NCBI RefSeq assembly: GCF_036959255.1
Contig: NZ_JAWMTI010000006.1
Location: 186,001 to 250,000 of the forward strand
DNA from: Olivibacter sp036959255
GTDB taxonomy: Bacteria > Bacteroidota > Bacteroidia > Sphingobacteriales > Sphingobacteriaceae
Direction of reading: 5' to 3'
Length of the DNA stretch: 64,000 nucleotides
Below the pieces are notes generated by a model. The model did not search any database and was not told where the DNA came from. It saw only the letters and a list, made by a program, of their open reading frames with translations. Both the position numbers and the translations under genes were made by a program. This document shows positions 25,664 to 33,649 of this stretch, piece after piece. Every line of letters starts with the position of its first letter. Within the stretch, counting starts at the first letter, position 1.

Positions 25664-26902
25664 TCAGCGAAGTAAAGTTTGTGAAATCGATGTTGAATAA
25701 GCCTTCACGGCCGGTATCAGTGCCGCGATCAATCCGAGCAGTAGACCCGTTAACCCTATAACGACCTCTTCAATACCGAAATGCCAGGCATTAATGAAAT
25801 CTCCGACACCTTCAGCAGCGATGGCAAAGGCTGCTGCATGTGCCAGTACAATACCCAAAAGAGCGCCTATTACGGTGATGAATATCCCCTCCATCAACAT
25901 CAGCTTCAATAAAATAACCCTGGGCGCCCCCATGGATCGCATCACCGCCAGTTCGTACTTTCTGTTTTTAAATCCGTTGTAAAGACTAACAAATACACTG
26001 GCCGCTGCCATCAGCATCAGTACCCAAGCCAAAATGGCCAAGGCATCCAATCCGATCCCCATTATTGAAAATAAACGCGCACTCTCGATGGCCGGGGAAG
26101 CGGCCTGCATGTTCGTTGTTTGGTTCACCATCCGCGGGAATAGCGCGACAGCCGTTGGATTCTTGTAACGGATCAACATGCTGGTAATTTCCTTACCCTG
26201 TACATCCATCCTCAATAAATCATGGACTTCCTCCTCTTCGTGTCGATTTTCATCCCCTTCATGCCCCTGTCCGTGATGCACATGCGCATGATCGTGCATA
26301 TGCCAAACACTCGATAAGTTCGTCAAAACCAAGCGATCGGCTACACTATGACTTTCCGCCAAAACACCCACAACGGTATAAGGATGGTCGTCGTGCAGGT
26401 CATTACCGGCCACCAATCCATGCGCACCTACAATTTTATCACCGATGGCGAGTCCCTTGGCCCTCGCCACTTCATAACCAAGTACCGCCTCAAAGTCACC
26501 CGTCCCCCATCCCCCGGAAGCAAGCTGTAACGCATAGAGATCCAGAAAGCTGCTGTCGGTTCCCAGAATACGAAATCCCTGGTAGTTGTCTCCCATCGAC
26601 AGTGGTACTGCCAACTGAACCAGCGGATGTTGCGCAATTTTGCGTGCATCATCCAACAAGATGTTCCCAGTAGGATAATCCACATGAAAGATGCTATTCA
26701 AAATCAATTGCAACGGACTCCCTTTGGCACCGATTACCAGATCGATCTGTTTGCTATTCAAATGAACTTGTCTATCGATCTGCGAAGACAGCAGCAGTAC
26801 CAGACACAAAATAGCTGTCCCCAAAGCCGTCAGAAATATACAGAGTGCAGACGAAGAAAAATTATAAACGATCGTCCTCCAAACAACACGAAATATCTTC
26901 AT
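25664..26902 (-). CDS. ABC transporter permease (FtsX/MacB type) with histidine-rich loop
   Basis: 412 residues with four membrane segments: one near 16-38, then three near 275-300, 330-355 and 372-395, the FtsX pattern, and a large periplasmic loop between the first two. The loop carries a histidine- and acid-rich stretch at about 199-226 (HMHDHAHVHHGQGHEGDENR and on), a likely metal-binding or sensing element. FtsX-type permeases are more often mechanotransmitters or lipoprotein/peptide exporters than solute importers, so direct metal import is uncertain. It is tightly packed between the ATPase (3 bp) and the DUF3299-like gene (3 bp). Confidence 0.82.
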   Translation of the reverse strand: MKIFRVVWRTIVYNFSSSALCIFLTALGTAILCLVLLLSSQIDRQVHLNSKQIDLVIGAKGSPLQLILNSIFHVDYPTGNILLDDARKIAQHPLVQLAVPLSMGDNYQGFRILGTDSSFLDLYALQLASGGWGTGDFEAVLGYEVARAKGLAIGDKIVGAHGLVAGNDLHDDHPYTVVGVLAESHSVADRLVLTNLSSVWHMHDHAHVHHGQGHEGDENRHEEEEVHDLLRMDVQGKEITSMLIRYKNPTAVALFPRMVNQTTNMQAASPAIESARLFSIMGIGLDALAILAWVLMLMAAASVFVSLYNGFKNRKYELAVMRSMGAPRVILLKLMLMEGIFITVIGALLGIVLAHAAAFAIAAEGVGDFINAWHFGIEEVVIGLTGLLLGLIAALIPAVKAYSTSISQTLLR

Positions 26903-26905
26903 TCT

Positions 26906-27541
26906 TTACAATACATAGGTGTTAGAAAATTTATCCTTTATCCTTTTGTCGTGCGTAGCGATCAGTAAACTTGCGCCATAAAGTGCCGCTTGCTCCGACA
27001 AAAGTGCGATAACGGCCTCAGCATTCCGGTCGTCCAGTGCCGAAGTGGGTTCATCAGCTACCAGCAATCGAGGTCGATTTACTAAAGCCCTGGCAATCGC
27101 TGCGCGCTGCAATTGCCCTTGGCTAAGCTCGAGCGGATAGTTTCTTGCTTGATCAGTAAGGTTGAGTCTTTCCAACAGCACCATCAAATCCTTCGCATTT
27201 TCTTCTCGCCCGAGCAGCCAACGAGCCATTTTAAGATTCTCCAGCAGGGTTAGACTTTTGATGAGATGCGCCTGCTGAAAAATCAATCCTACCTGTTCAC
27301 CGCGGAAACGGTCTATCTCTTTCATGGATAACGCATAAATATCCACACCCGCCAGCTTTACAGTACCCGATGCAGGCTTTAACAAACCCGATAGTACATG
27401 TAGCAAAGTCGTTTTTCCACTGCCTGAATCACCAAGCACCAAACAATGTGCTCCTCTTTCAAGGGTAAATGACGGAAATGATAAGCGCAACCCGTTCTTA
27501 AACCTCACTTCGATACCATCATGCGCGATCAAGGCCTTCAT
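26906..27541 (-). CDS. ABC transporter ATP-binding protein
   Basis: 211 residues, a single nucleotide-binding domain. Walker A is GDSGSGKT at 37-44, the Q-loop region follows with GLIFQQAHLIKSLT, the signature is LSQGQLQRAAIAR near 134-146 and Walker B plus D-loop is LLVADEPTSALDD near 155-167. It resembles LolD/MacB-type ATPases that pair with FtsX-fold permeases. Its start overlaps the MerC-like stop by 4 bp (ATGA), and the permease starts 3 bp after its stop, so it powers that permease. Confidence 0.9.
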   Translation of the reverse strand: MKALIAHDGIEVRFKNGLRLSFPSFTLERGAHCLVLGDSGSGKTTLLHVLSGLLKPASGTVKLAGVDIYALSMKEIDRFRGEQVGLIFQQAHLIKSLTLLENLKMARWLLGREENAKDLMVLLERLNLTDQARNYPLELSQGQLQRAAIARALVNRPRLLVADEPTSALDDRNAEAVIALLSEQAALYGASLLIATHDKRIKDKFSNTYVL

Positions 27542-27954
27542 TCTGCTCCTTGTTTATCCTCATTTATGCAGGCAGCACAGTGGTAAGGTCTATTTAGCTT
27601 CCAGTTTAAAAAATGAGCGCCCGCAATGGCGAAACCACCCAAGGGCACCAGTACCGGTTCCAACTCATGCAAACCCAACAAATGCGCTCCGAAAATCAGT
27701 ATAAAACCGATGATAAGCAGTAGCAGTGGCGCTAATTTACGGTGATACTTTACATAAGATGGAATAAGTGATGTCACACCAATCAGTACAGATAAGGCGA
27801 TTACACTGATTTCCACCCATGGACTGGAAAGAAACTCAAGCCCAATTAGGGGCAATAACGTAATAACAAAAGGCATTAATGCACAGTGAATAGCACATAA
27901 TACCGATGCTGTGATACCAATTCGATCCATTTTTCCCAACAAACTTACTTTCAT
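27538..27954 (-). CDS. MerC-domain membrane protein
   Basis: 138 residues with four membrane segments and the MerC opening motif DRIGITASVLCAIHCALMPF, whose CAIHC cysteines and histidine can bind a metal. A C-terminal pair (CAACIN) follows after YH. MerC was described as a mercuric ion uptake protein, but in Bacteroidota MerC-domain proteins are often found in zinc-related clusters without mercuric reductase; there is none here. It leads the four-gene minus-strand operon, and its start codon is 27 bp from the first regulatory box. Confidence 0.75.
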   Translation of the reverse strand: MKVSLLGKMDRIGITASVLCAIHCALMPFVITLLPLIGLEFLSSPWVEISVIALSVLIGVTSLIPSYVKYHRKLAPLLLLIIGFILIFGAHLLGLHELEPVLVPLGGFAIAGAHFLNWKLNRPYHCAACINEDKQGAE

Positions 27955-27980
27955 GATTTCCCTCGTTTAATTAATGAATA

Positions 27981-28000
27981 AATGCAATTGTGTTGCAAAT
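27981..28000. promoter_or_regulatory. Metal-regulator box 1
   Basis: AATGCAATTGTGTTGCAAAT. It contains the short dyad TGCAA-N5-TTGCA and is the inverted copy of box 2 with one mismatch in 20. It overlaps the -33 region of the rightward promoter and the -7 region of the leftward one. A Zur- or Fur-like repressor is the likely ligand; that is inference. Confidence 0.65.
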
Positions 28001-28023
28001 TAACAAAGCATTCTTTAGATTTG
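27993..28023 (+). promoter_or_regulatory. Rightward promoter for the small protein and GTPase genes
   Basis: TTG (27993-27995), 20-bp spacer, TAGATTTG (28016-28023). Both elements fall inside the two boxes. Confidence 0.65.
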
Positions 28024-28026
28024 CAA
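27996..28026 (-). promoter_or_regulatory. Leftward promoter for the MerC-ABC operon
   Basis: On the minus strand TTG (28026-28024), 20-bp spacer, TTAATTTG (28003-27996); the -7 element has one mismatch to TAnnTTTG. It occupies the same DNA as the rightward promoter, in mirror arrangement. Confidence 0.5.
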
Positions 28027-28038
28027 CATAATTGCATT
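28019..28038. promoter_or_regulatory. Metal-regulator box 2
   Basis: ATTTGCAACATAATTGCATT, the reverse complement of box 1 apart from one base. It overlaps the -7 element and expected start of the rightward promoter and the -33 region of the leftward promoter, and ends 4 bp before the ATG at 28042. Confidence 0.65.
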
Positions 28039-28041
28039 AAA

Positions 28042-28245
28042 ATGATACCACAAGATTTTGAAACCTGGCATGATTGCATTACTAAAAAATGCGGTATAAC
28101 ATTGCGTGTAGATTTTGTAAAAAGTCGGTTGGCCATCTACAGACAGCGCGAACATCCCGAAACAAGCGAATTTATCCGACTATACGGAATGGACCATTAC
28201 CAGCAAATCGTATCCTGGTTTGAAAGGGTAGAAAAGCAGTTGTAG
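28042..28245 (+). CDS. Small protein linked to a COG0523 GTPase
   Basis: 67 residues from the ATG at 28042; an earlier in-frame start at 27982 would lie inside the regulatory boxes and upstream of the promoter. The sequence MIPQDFETWHDCITKKCGIT has two cysteines, and the C-terminal half is a charged helix with RQREHPETSEFIRLYG. No membrane segment or signal. It is the first gene of the rightward operon, 50 bp before the GTPase gene. I have seen similar short proteins next to Bacteroidota COG0523 genes but know of no assigned function; a metal-handling partner of the GTPase is a reasonable guess. Confidence 0.7.
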   Translation: MIPQDFETWHDCITKKCGITLRVDFVKSRLAIYRQREHPETSEFIRLYGMDHYQQIVSWFERVEKQL

Positions 28246-28294
28246 GTTTTTGAACGAAGGCTTATTCCGAAACATGGAACATAAAAATTTATAT

Positions 28295-29494
28295 ATGAAC
28301 ATAAAAAAATTGCCCGTCACGGTGCTGAGTGGCTTTTTGGGTGCTGGCAAAACCACACTGTTAAACCATGTATTGCACAACAAAGAGAACCTAAAAGTTG
28401 CTGTGATTGTGAACGACATGAGTGAAGTCAACATTGATGCGCAAATGGTAAGTCGCGAAAACGTATTATCCAGAACAGAGGAAAAACTGGTTGAAATGAG
28501 CAATGGTTGTATCTGCTGTACCCTACGAGAAGACCTGGTTATCGAGGTGGAAAAGCTGGCAAGAGAGAATCGCTTCGATTATCTCCTGATCGAGAGCACC
28601 GGTATTTCGGAGCCCATACCTGTTGCACAAACCTGGAGCTATATAGATGAGCAGCAAGGAATTGACCTGAGCGCTTTCAGTTACATTGACACCATGGTTA
28701 CCGTTGTGGACTGTTTTAATTTCTTTAAAGACTTCGGTACTCAGGAAACATTGCTTGATCGTTCGCTCACCGATGATGCCCATGACAGTCGAACAATCGT
28801 TAACCTGCTCACCGATCAGTTGGAGTTCGCCAATGTTGTCATGCTCAACAAAACCGATCTTGTCTCAGAAAAAACTGTTGGAACTTTGGAAGCGGCCATC
28901 AGGCAATTGAATCCTGGTGCCCGCATTATCCGATCATCTTTTGGCGCTGTTGATCCGATGGCTATTTTAAATACCGGTCTTTTCAATTTTGAAGAAGCCT
29001 CCGGTGCTGCGGGTTGGAAAAAAGAGCTGGAGAATGAACACGTACCCGAAACAGAAGAATATGGAATCTCTTCCTTTGTCTTCCGATCGCCAAAACCCTT
29101 TCATCCTACCCGCTGGTATAATTATCTTAACCGAGATTATCCAAATTCCATTATTCGGGCGAAAGGGTTATTCTGGTTAGCATCCCGGCCCGATAAAGCC
29201 ATTAACTTCAGTCAGGCCGGCGGCAGCCTTCGCATTGAAAGTGCCGGTAGCTGGTGGTGCAGTATGCCTTACGAGGAAAGAATTCAGTATGCCTCCTATC
29301 ACGAATTTAAAGATGAAATAGAGAAAAGGTGGAACAAACATTGGGGTGACCGACAGAACGAACTCGTATTTATCGGGCAATACCTCGATCAGAAAACCTG
29401 CCTGGAAGAAATTGAACGCTGCCTACTTACCGATGCCGAAGCGCTCGAATGGAAAGACCGGTTATGGGAGGATGCCTTCCCCCGGAATATATGA
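28295..29494 (+). CDS. COG0523 (CobW/ZNG1 family) metal-chaperone GTPase
   Basis: 399 residues from the ATG at 28295; 28274 is an alternative. Walker A is SGFLGAGKTT at 12-21, the metal site is CICC at 72-75 (SNGCICCTLREDL), Walker B/ESTG motif is LLIESTGISEP, the guanine motif is LNKTDL, and the C-terminal CobW_C domain starts near 265 (ISSFVFRSPKPFHPTRW). Family members use GTP to move zinc or cobalt to client proteins, and many are made under zinc starvation. Control by the twin boxes and the nearby metal-related ABC operon suggest the zinc branch (ZigA/ZagA-like). A terminator follows. Confidence 0.88.
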   Translation: MNIKKLPVTVLSGFLGAGKTTLLNHVLHNKENLKVAVIVNDMSEVNIDAQMVSRENVLSRTEEKLVEMSNGCICCTLREDLVIEVEKLARENRFDYLLIESTGISEPIPVAQTWSYIDEQQGIDLSAFSYIDTMVTVVDCFNFFKDFGTQETLLDRSLTDDAHDSRTIVNLLTDQLEFANVVMLNKTDLVSEKTVGTLEAAIRQLNPGARIIRSSFGAVDPMAILNTGLFNFEEASGAAGWKKELENEHVPETEEYGISSFVFRSPKPFHPTRWYNYLNRDYPNSIIRAKGLFWLASRPDKAINFSQAGGSLRIESAGSWWCSMPYEERIQYASYHEFKDEIEKRWNKHWGDRQNELVFIGQYLDQKTCLEEIERCLLTDAEALEWKDRLWEDAFPRNI

Positions 29495-29516
29495 TATGCT
29501 GTTTGTGTTTGGTTTG

Positions 29517-29545
29517 AATGCCGGGCCCCGGTCCGGCGTTCTTTT
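29517..29545 (+). terminator. Terminator of the GTPase operon
   Basis: AATGCCGG (29517-29524) pairs with CCGGCGTT (29533-29540) with one G-T pair and an 8-nt loop, followed by CTTTT. Confidence 0.6.
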
Positions 29546-29611
29546 ATGAATACCTATGTTATCTAACAAGCTGTTTTAACCCTGGGTTGGACTATTCTTG
29601 ATGCGCTCAGG

Positions 29612-30088
29612 TTACAAGATCTTTTTACAAACCACGACCAGCTTTCCTTCGTGAAAAACGAGTAAATTTCCGTCTTTATCTACCTCATAGGCATCCTCCG
29701 GGCTATCCAAGCTAACGTAATGATTGCCGTTTCGTTTGATTTCCGTGGCATAAGGACTCACCACCGGTTGATCACTTACCTGCAGCTTTTCGCCTTTAAA
29801 GGCAACCGGCTGGATAAAAACACGTTGTTGACGTGCAATCACTTGATAAGCAATATTTGCCCCTTCCGGTGATTTAATGGTTTCGTCAAACCACACCCCC
29901 AATAAATGCGTGGAATCGGCCGAACTCAACGCTACTTGCCCTGCCGTATCTCGCTGATTCGGTTGAACAATCGGTTTATCTTCCACCGTGGAAGTTTTAG
30001 GCGGCTGCTTTTGCGTACAAGATAACATAGCTGAACCGATGGCAATTAACCATAATAACCTATTAAATCCGCGGGTATATTTCATCAA
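29612..30088 (-). CDS. Hypothetical lipoprotein
   Basis: 158 residues. The lipoprotein signal ends in AMLSC (cysteine at about 24). A proline- and threonine-rich linker leads into a beta-rich domain of about 100 residues with GVWFDETIKSPEGANIAYQV and SDQPVVSPYATEIKRNGNHY, resembling small META/lipocalin-like domains. Not recognised. It is convergent with the GTPase operon and separated from it by the terminator; the 250 bp upstream hold no other gene. Confidence 0.6.
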   Translation of the reverse strand: MMKYTRGFNRLLWLIAIGSAMLSCTQKQPPKTSTVEDKPIVQPNQRDTAGQVALSSADSTHLLGVWFDETIKSPEGANIAYQVIARQQRVFIQPVAFKGEKLQVSDQPVVSPYATEIKRNGNHYVSLDSPEDAYEVDKDGNLLVFHEGKLVVVCKKIL

Positions 30089-30242
30089 TTTTAAACGTTA
30101 AGCTCCTTGCGAAGATGAGCGCAACAAAGTTACAAATAATTAGTTGATTCCATTAGTTATGGCGCGATTACATTTAATTATCTGTCCAAATTTCCCGATT
30201 AAAAAGTCCGGATCCCCCCCTTTCTTATTCTCGATTGGGTAG

Positions 30243-30250
30243 TACATTTG
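30243..30250 (+). promoter_or_regulatory. Candidate -7 element for the reductase-like gene
   Basis: TACATTTG fits TAnnTTTG but no TTG sits at the proper distance. The leader to the ATG at 30342 would be about 85 nt. Confidence 0.3.
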
Positions 30251-30341
30251 TTTAACAGCAAGTGGAAAGACATCGCATGGATTAAATTACATAGCAATCT
30301 TTTAATCGAATGCTGTGTAAAAAAATGAAAGGAGAAACAAA

Positions 30342-30944
30342 ATGGCAGACAATAGCGCAAGAAAAATGATCTCAGCAATGCAAGTATCTCTCGACGGCTT
30401 CATTGAAGATCTGGATGGTAAAACAGATTGGGTTGAATCGTGGGCCGATGCAATCCAACTGATCGATAACATTGACACGTTTCTTTTGGGAGGAAATATG
30501 TATCCCGGCTATGGTGAATATTGGGAATCGATTTACCTGGATCCCCAATGCATCCCACCCAATCCGGAAGTTCCATCACAACAAGGGCGACTTCCTTCGA
30601 GCAGTGAGATCGCTTATGCCCGATTTGCAGCGCAGACCCCGCATCTGGTACTCTCTACTACACTTAATACCATAACATGGCCCAAAGCACAAATCGTTCG
30701 AAACCTCGCTGAAGTGCGGGCATTCAAAAACACACCGGGGAAAAACACGTATGTTGTTGGCGGAGGAGGCTTGGTGGCCAGCCTTATGAACGCAGACTTA
30801 ATCGACGAGTTATGGTTGATCGTTCACCCCGTAGTAATTGGTAACGGCAAAGCACTCTTTAAAGGGATAAAAAAGCACTCACTCGAGCTTATACAGGCGC
30901 AACCGGGCAAAAACGGGCAGGTAATTCTGACTTATCGAACTTGA
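30342..30944 (+). CDS. Dihydrofolate reductase family (RibD C-terminal domain) protein
   Basis: 200 residues. The opening KMISAMQVSLDGFIEDLDGKTDWV is the typical RibD_C/DHFR-like start, IDTFLLGGNMYPGYGEYW is the first NADPH-side motif, and NTYVVGGGGLVASLMNADLIDELWLIVHPVVIGNGKALF is the conserved C-terminal Rossmann part. Proteins of this group (YyaP/YwjB) probably reduce small molecules with NADPH, but substrates are unknown. It is a stand-alone gene with a 53-bp gap to the convergent DUF4142 gene. Confidence 0.85.
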   Translation: MADNSARKMISAMQVSLDGFIEDLDGKTDWVESWADAIQLIDNIDTFLLGGNMYPGYGEYWESIYLDPQCIPPNPEVPSQQGRLPSSSEIAYARFAAQTPHLVLSTTLNTITWPKAQIVRNLAEVRAFKNTPGKNTYVVGGGGLVASLMNADLIDELWLIVHPVVIGNGKALFKGIKKHSLELIQAQPGKNGQVILTYRT

Positions 30945-30997
30945 ATCGATTATTTTTAAAAATTCACCGTCTATATGCCTATTTAGACCGCCGCTTA

Positions 30998-31570
30998 CTA
31001 AGGTTGCCCTTTTTCTATCAGATCATTCGCAAGTTTCAGGTGCTTTCTAATAATCGGAATATTTTTATTGGCAAAAGCCTGGAGTTGAACATCCTTGCCG
31101 TGCGCACCTATCTGGTCGAACAAAGATACAGCTGTTTTATGGTCTTGGATCATCAACTGTAAAAAAGCCCGATCGAATTCAGCTGTCGGAATAGCTGCGA
31201 GGCTATCCATCTTTTGTTGATGACTGTCATCTAACTTCTCAGGGAATTGGATGTCCCGTTGCGAAACGACATCCTTTAAATCTTTAGCCAATTGCTGATG
31301 ATGCTTTACCAGTATCCTTCCAAAATTTTGTATTGCGGTGTCTTTAGACTTTTCCCCGGCCATTTTTCCGGCCGCAACTTCGAGCATACCCGACAGCGCG
31401 ATGGACTTCACAAAGTTTTGATCCGCCGACCCCAATTGAGCCGAGTCTAGCTCCTTCTTTTGTTGGATAGAATCCGCTGTACTCAAAGATTCTCCTTTGT
31501 ATTTATTCCGCTGTTGCTGATTGCAAGCAACAAGGGAAATAAGAAGCGCTATAACGAGTAAATATTTCAT
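30998..31570 (-). CDS. DUF4142 lipoprotein
   Basis: 190 residues with a lipoprotein signal ending LVAC (cysteine 16). The DUF4142 four-helix bundle, distantly ferritin-like, fills residues about 50-188, with DQNFVKSIALSGMLEVAAGKMA, FGRILVKHHQQLAKDL and DRAFLQLMIQDHKTAVSLFD. The family is widespread in soil and plant-associated bacteria, often near general-stress genes as here. The biochemical role is not known. Confidence 0.85.
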   Translation of the reverse strand: MKYLLVIALLISLVACNQQQRNKYKGESLSTADSIQQKKELDSAQLGSADQNFVKSIALSGMLEVAAGKMAGEKSKDTAIQNFGRILVKHHQQLAKDLKDVVSQRDIQFPEKLDDSHQQKMDSLAAIPTAEFDRAFLQLMIQDHKTAVSLFDQIGAHGKDVQLQAFANKNIPIIRKHLKLANDLIEKGQP

Positions 31571-31786
31571 TTTCTTTTTATTGGTACATAGACAACGTTA
31601 CGAGAAAAAGAATGTTTAGATTTTTTCGAAACCGCCATTTTAATTGTATCACGTTATCCTGTTTTGTGCGACTGAAGGAAACAAACGCTAATATTGGTCG
31701 CTACTTTCCAATACCAGAAACAAACCCTCCATAACAGTGTTTAATTAAAAGTTAGGGAGAATAGATGTTATTAAATATAGAGCAAA

Positions 31787-32671
31787 ATGGCAAATTTCAA
31801 GAATCCACACACGAAATATCCAGTACCACCGTTTCCTAAGCAGCAACAAGAGGTACCTGGAACGGAAAGCAAAATGAAACCCCAGGCGGACCATGGTGAA
31901 GAGAGCTATCAAGGCTTTGGAAGATTAAAAGGCGCTAAGGCCATCATTACCGGTGGCGATTCCGGAATTGGCCGCGCCGTTGCCATCGCCTACGCACGGG
32001 AAGGAGCCGATGTACTCATTTCGTATGGTTACGACGTAGAAGATAAAGATGCATCGGATACAGCCAAAATTGTAAAGGAAGCAGGTGTCCAGGTTATTTT
32101 ATCCAAAGGAGATATCCAAGACGAGCGATATTGCAATGAGATCATCAAAACAGCTCTTAACGAATTCGGCCAGATTGATATTTTGGTCAATAACGCTGCC
32201 TACCAAATGGCAAACACCTCTTTGGAAGACATAACACAAGCGAACTGGGATCGGACATTTTCTACCAATATTCGGAGTATGTTCTTTTTGAGCAAAGCAG
32301 CGGTACCGCACATGAAACCCGGCAGTTCCATTATTAACACCGCTTCCGTAAATTCATACCATCCAAATGCCGTATTACTTGATTATGCAGCCTCCAAAGG
32401 TGCCATTCAGAACTTTACGGCAAATTTGGCCCAAATGCTATTGGAGCAAGATAAAGGGATACGTGTTAACGCTGTTGCACCTGGCCCGGTTTGGACACCA
32501 CTCATTCCTTCAACCATGCCCGAGCCCGAAAAATTTGGTGCGAACAGTCCGATAAAAAGACCCGCTCAGCCCGTTGAAATTGCACCTGCTTACGTCTTTT
32601 TAGCATCCGATGAAAGTAGCTATATTGCGGGTGCCACCATTGCCGTAACAGGTGGTAAAATTGCCATTTAA
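31787..32671 (+). CDS. SDR family oxidoreductase (general-stress type)
   Basis: 294 residues. A 45-residue N-terminal extension (NPHTKYPVPPFPKQQQEVPG) is typical of the YdaD/YhxC/GSP39 branch. The NAD(P) motif is TGGDSGIGRAV near 53-63, NNAA follows in DILVNNAAYQMA, and the catalytic set is Ser in INTASVNSY with Tyr200 and Lys204 in DYAASKGA. The C-terminus AGATIAVTGGKIAI is standard. It probably reduces a small aldehyde or ketone; the branch is linked to general stress. It is alone in its transcription unit, 62 bp before a kinase gene. Confidence 0.9.
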   Translation: MANFKNPHTKYPVPPFPKQQQEVPGTESKMKPQADHGEESYQGFGRLKGAKAIITGGDSGIGRAVAIAYAREGADVLISYGYDVEDKDASDTAKIVKEAGVQVILSKGDIQDERYCNEIIKTALNEFGQIDILVNNAAYQMANTSLEDITQANWDRTFSTNIRSMFFLSKAAVPHMKPGSSIINTASVNSYHPNAVLLDYAASKGAIQNFTANLAQMLLEQDKGIRVNAVAPGPVWTPLIPSTMPEPEKFGANSPIKRPAQPVEIAPAYVFLASDESSYIAGATIAVTGGKIAI

Positions 32672-32733
32672 AGGCCGTAGCTACACGTAACAAATAATCA
32701 TCATTAAGGTAAATATTTATCGGATCAGTCGGA

Positions 32734-33615
32734 TTGAAAGGGAAGGGACCATCGAACAATAAACCAAGCATTTCAAAATGGAGAGAAACTATTGAAAATG
32801 CGGTTAGGCAGCTTAGAATTGATCCTTTAGAGCTTCGGAAGACAGGTATTGATCACTTTTTTCATGAATTGCAAGCGTATCTGACGGCGCTTGAGGCGGA
32901 AAATGAAAAGTTACATCGCGTTATTGAACAGTTAGAAGAAGAGAAAATACGCTTTGCAGCAACAAAGGAGCATATGGACCTAGCTCTGGAAGCACAAAAG
33001 TATGTAACCGCTGCAACGCTTCGTGCAGAGGAAAACGAAAGGAGACGGATCAGCGAGTGGCTGCATGATAGTGTAAGTCAACTCCTATATGCCATCAATG
33101 TGAAAGTAGACCGTCTTCATAACGAAAACGGTAAACAAGAAGCAATAAGAAGTATCCAAAAGTTATTAACCCAAGCCATCCGCGAAACGCGTAATATATC
33201 TTTCGAACTTGCCCCTTCTATTTTAGCCGATTTTGGACTACCCACGACACTGGAAGACCTGGCTTCTCGATTAAGCTCTACCGAAACACAGATAGACAGT
33301 CAGATAATCGGTTTTGACGAACGTTTGGATTTACGCCTGGAAAGCAGCGTTTTCCGAATTGTACAAGAGCTGGTTAATAATTGCATGAAGCATGCAACGG
33401 CAAACAAAGTCAGGATTTCTGTTAAAAAAAGCCATTCGATCGAAATCACCGTACGTGATAATGGAAAAGGTTTTAATATTGCGGACCCCGTCATTTTTTC
33501 AAAAGGTACCGGATTAAGCAGCATTAGAAATCGCATCAGTTTATACGATGGCACGTTACACATCGATTCGAAGCCGGGGCTTGGAACAACCGTTCGCATT
33601 TTTCTTTCCCCGTAG
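32734..33615 (+). CDS. Cytosolic sensor histidine kinase (HisKA_3, NarX/DegS type)
   Basis: 293 residues, no membrane segment. The N-terminus appears to start at TTG 32734, since a stop lies 24 bp upstream and no ATG is available. A helical/coiled-coil region (about 45-95) precedes the HisKA_3 motif ERRRISEWLHDSVSQLL with phospho-acceptor His111, then an ATPase domain with N-box ELVNNCMKHA, G-box DNGKGFNIA and GTGLSSIRNRI. DegS-type kinases pair with NarL-type regulators; the one at 35329 is the likely partner even though a second kinase on the opposite strand lies between them. Confidence 0.85.
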   Translation: MKGKGPSNNKPSISKWRETIENAVRQLRIDPLELRKTGIDHFFHELQAYLTALEAENEKLHRVIEQLEEEKIRFAATKEHMDLALEAQKYVTAATLRAEENERRRISEWLHDSVSQLLYAINVKVDRLHNENGKQEAIRSIQKLLTQAIRETRNISFELAPSILADFGLPTTLEDLASRLSSTETQIDSQIIGFDERLDLRLESSVFRIVQELVNNCMKHATANKVRISVKKSHSIEITVRDNGKGFNIADPVIFSKGTGLSSIRNRISLYDGTLHIDSKPGLGTTVRIFLSP

Positions 33616-33649
33616 TTAGATACACCGATTAATCCAAATTTCACCTTAT

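Noticed and set aside
27951..28136. Minus-strand 61-codon ORF across the metal-box region
   Set aside because: It covers promoters and boxes on both sides and overlaps the small protein; translation is low-complexity.
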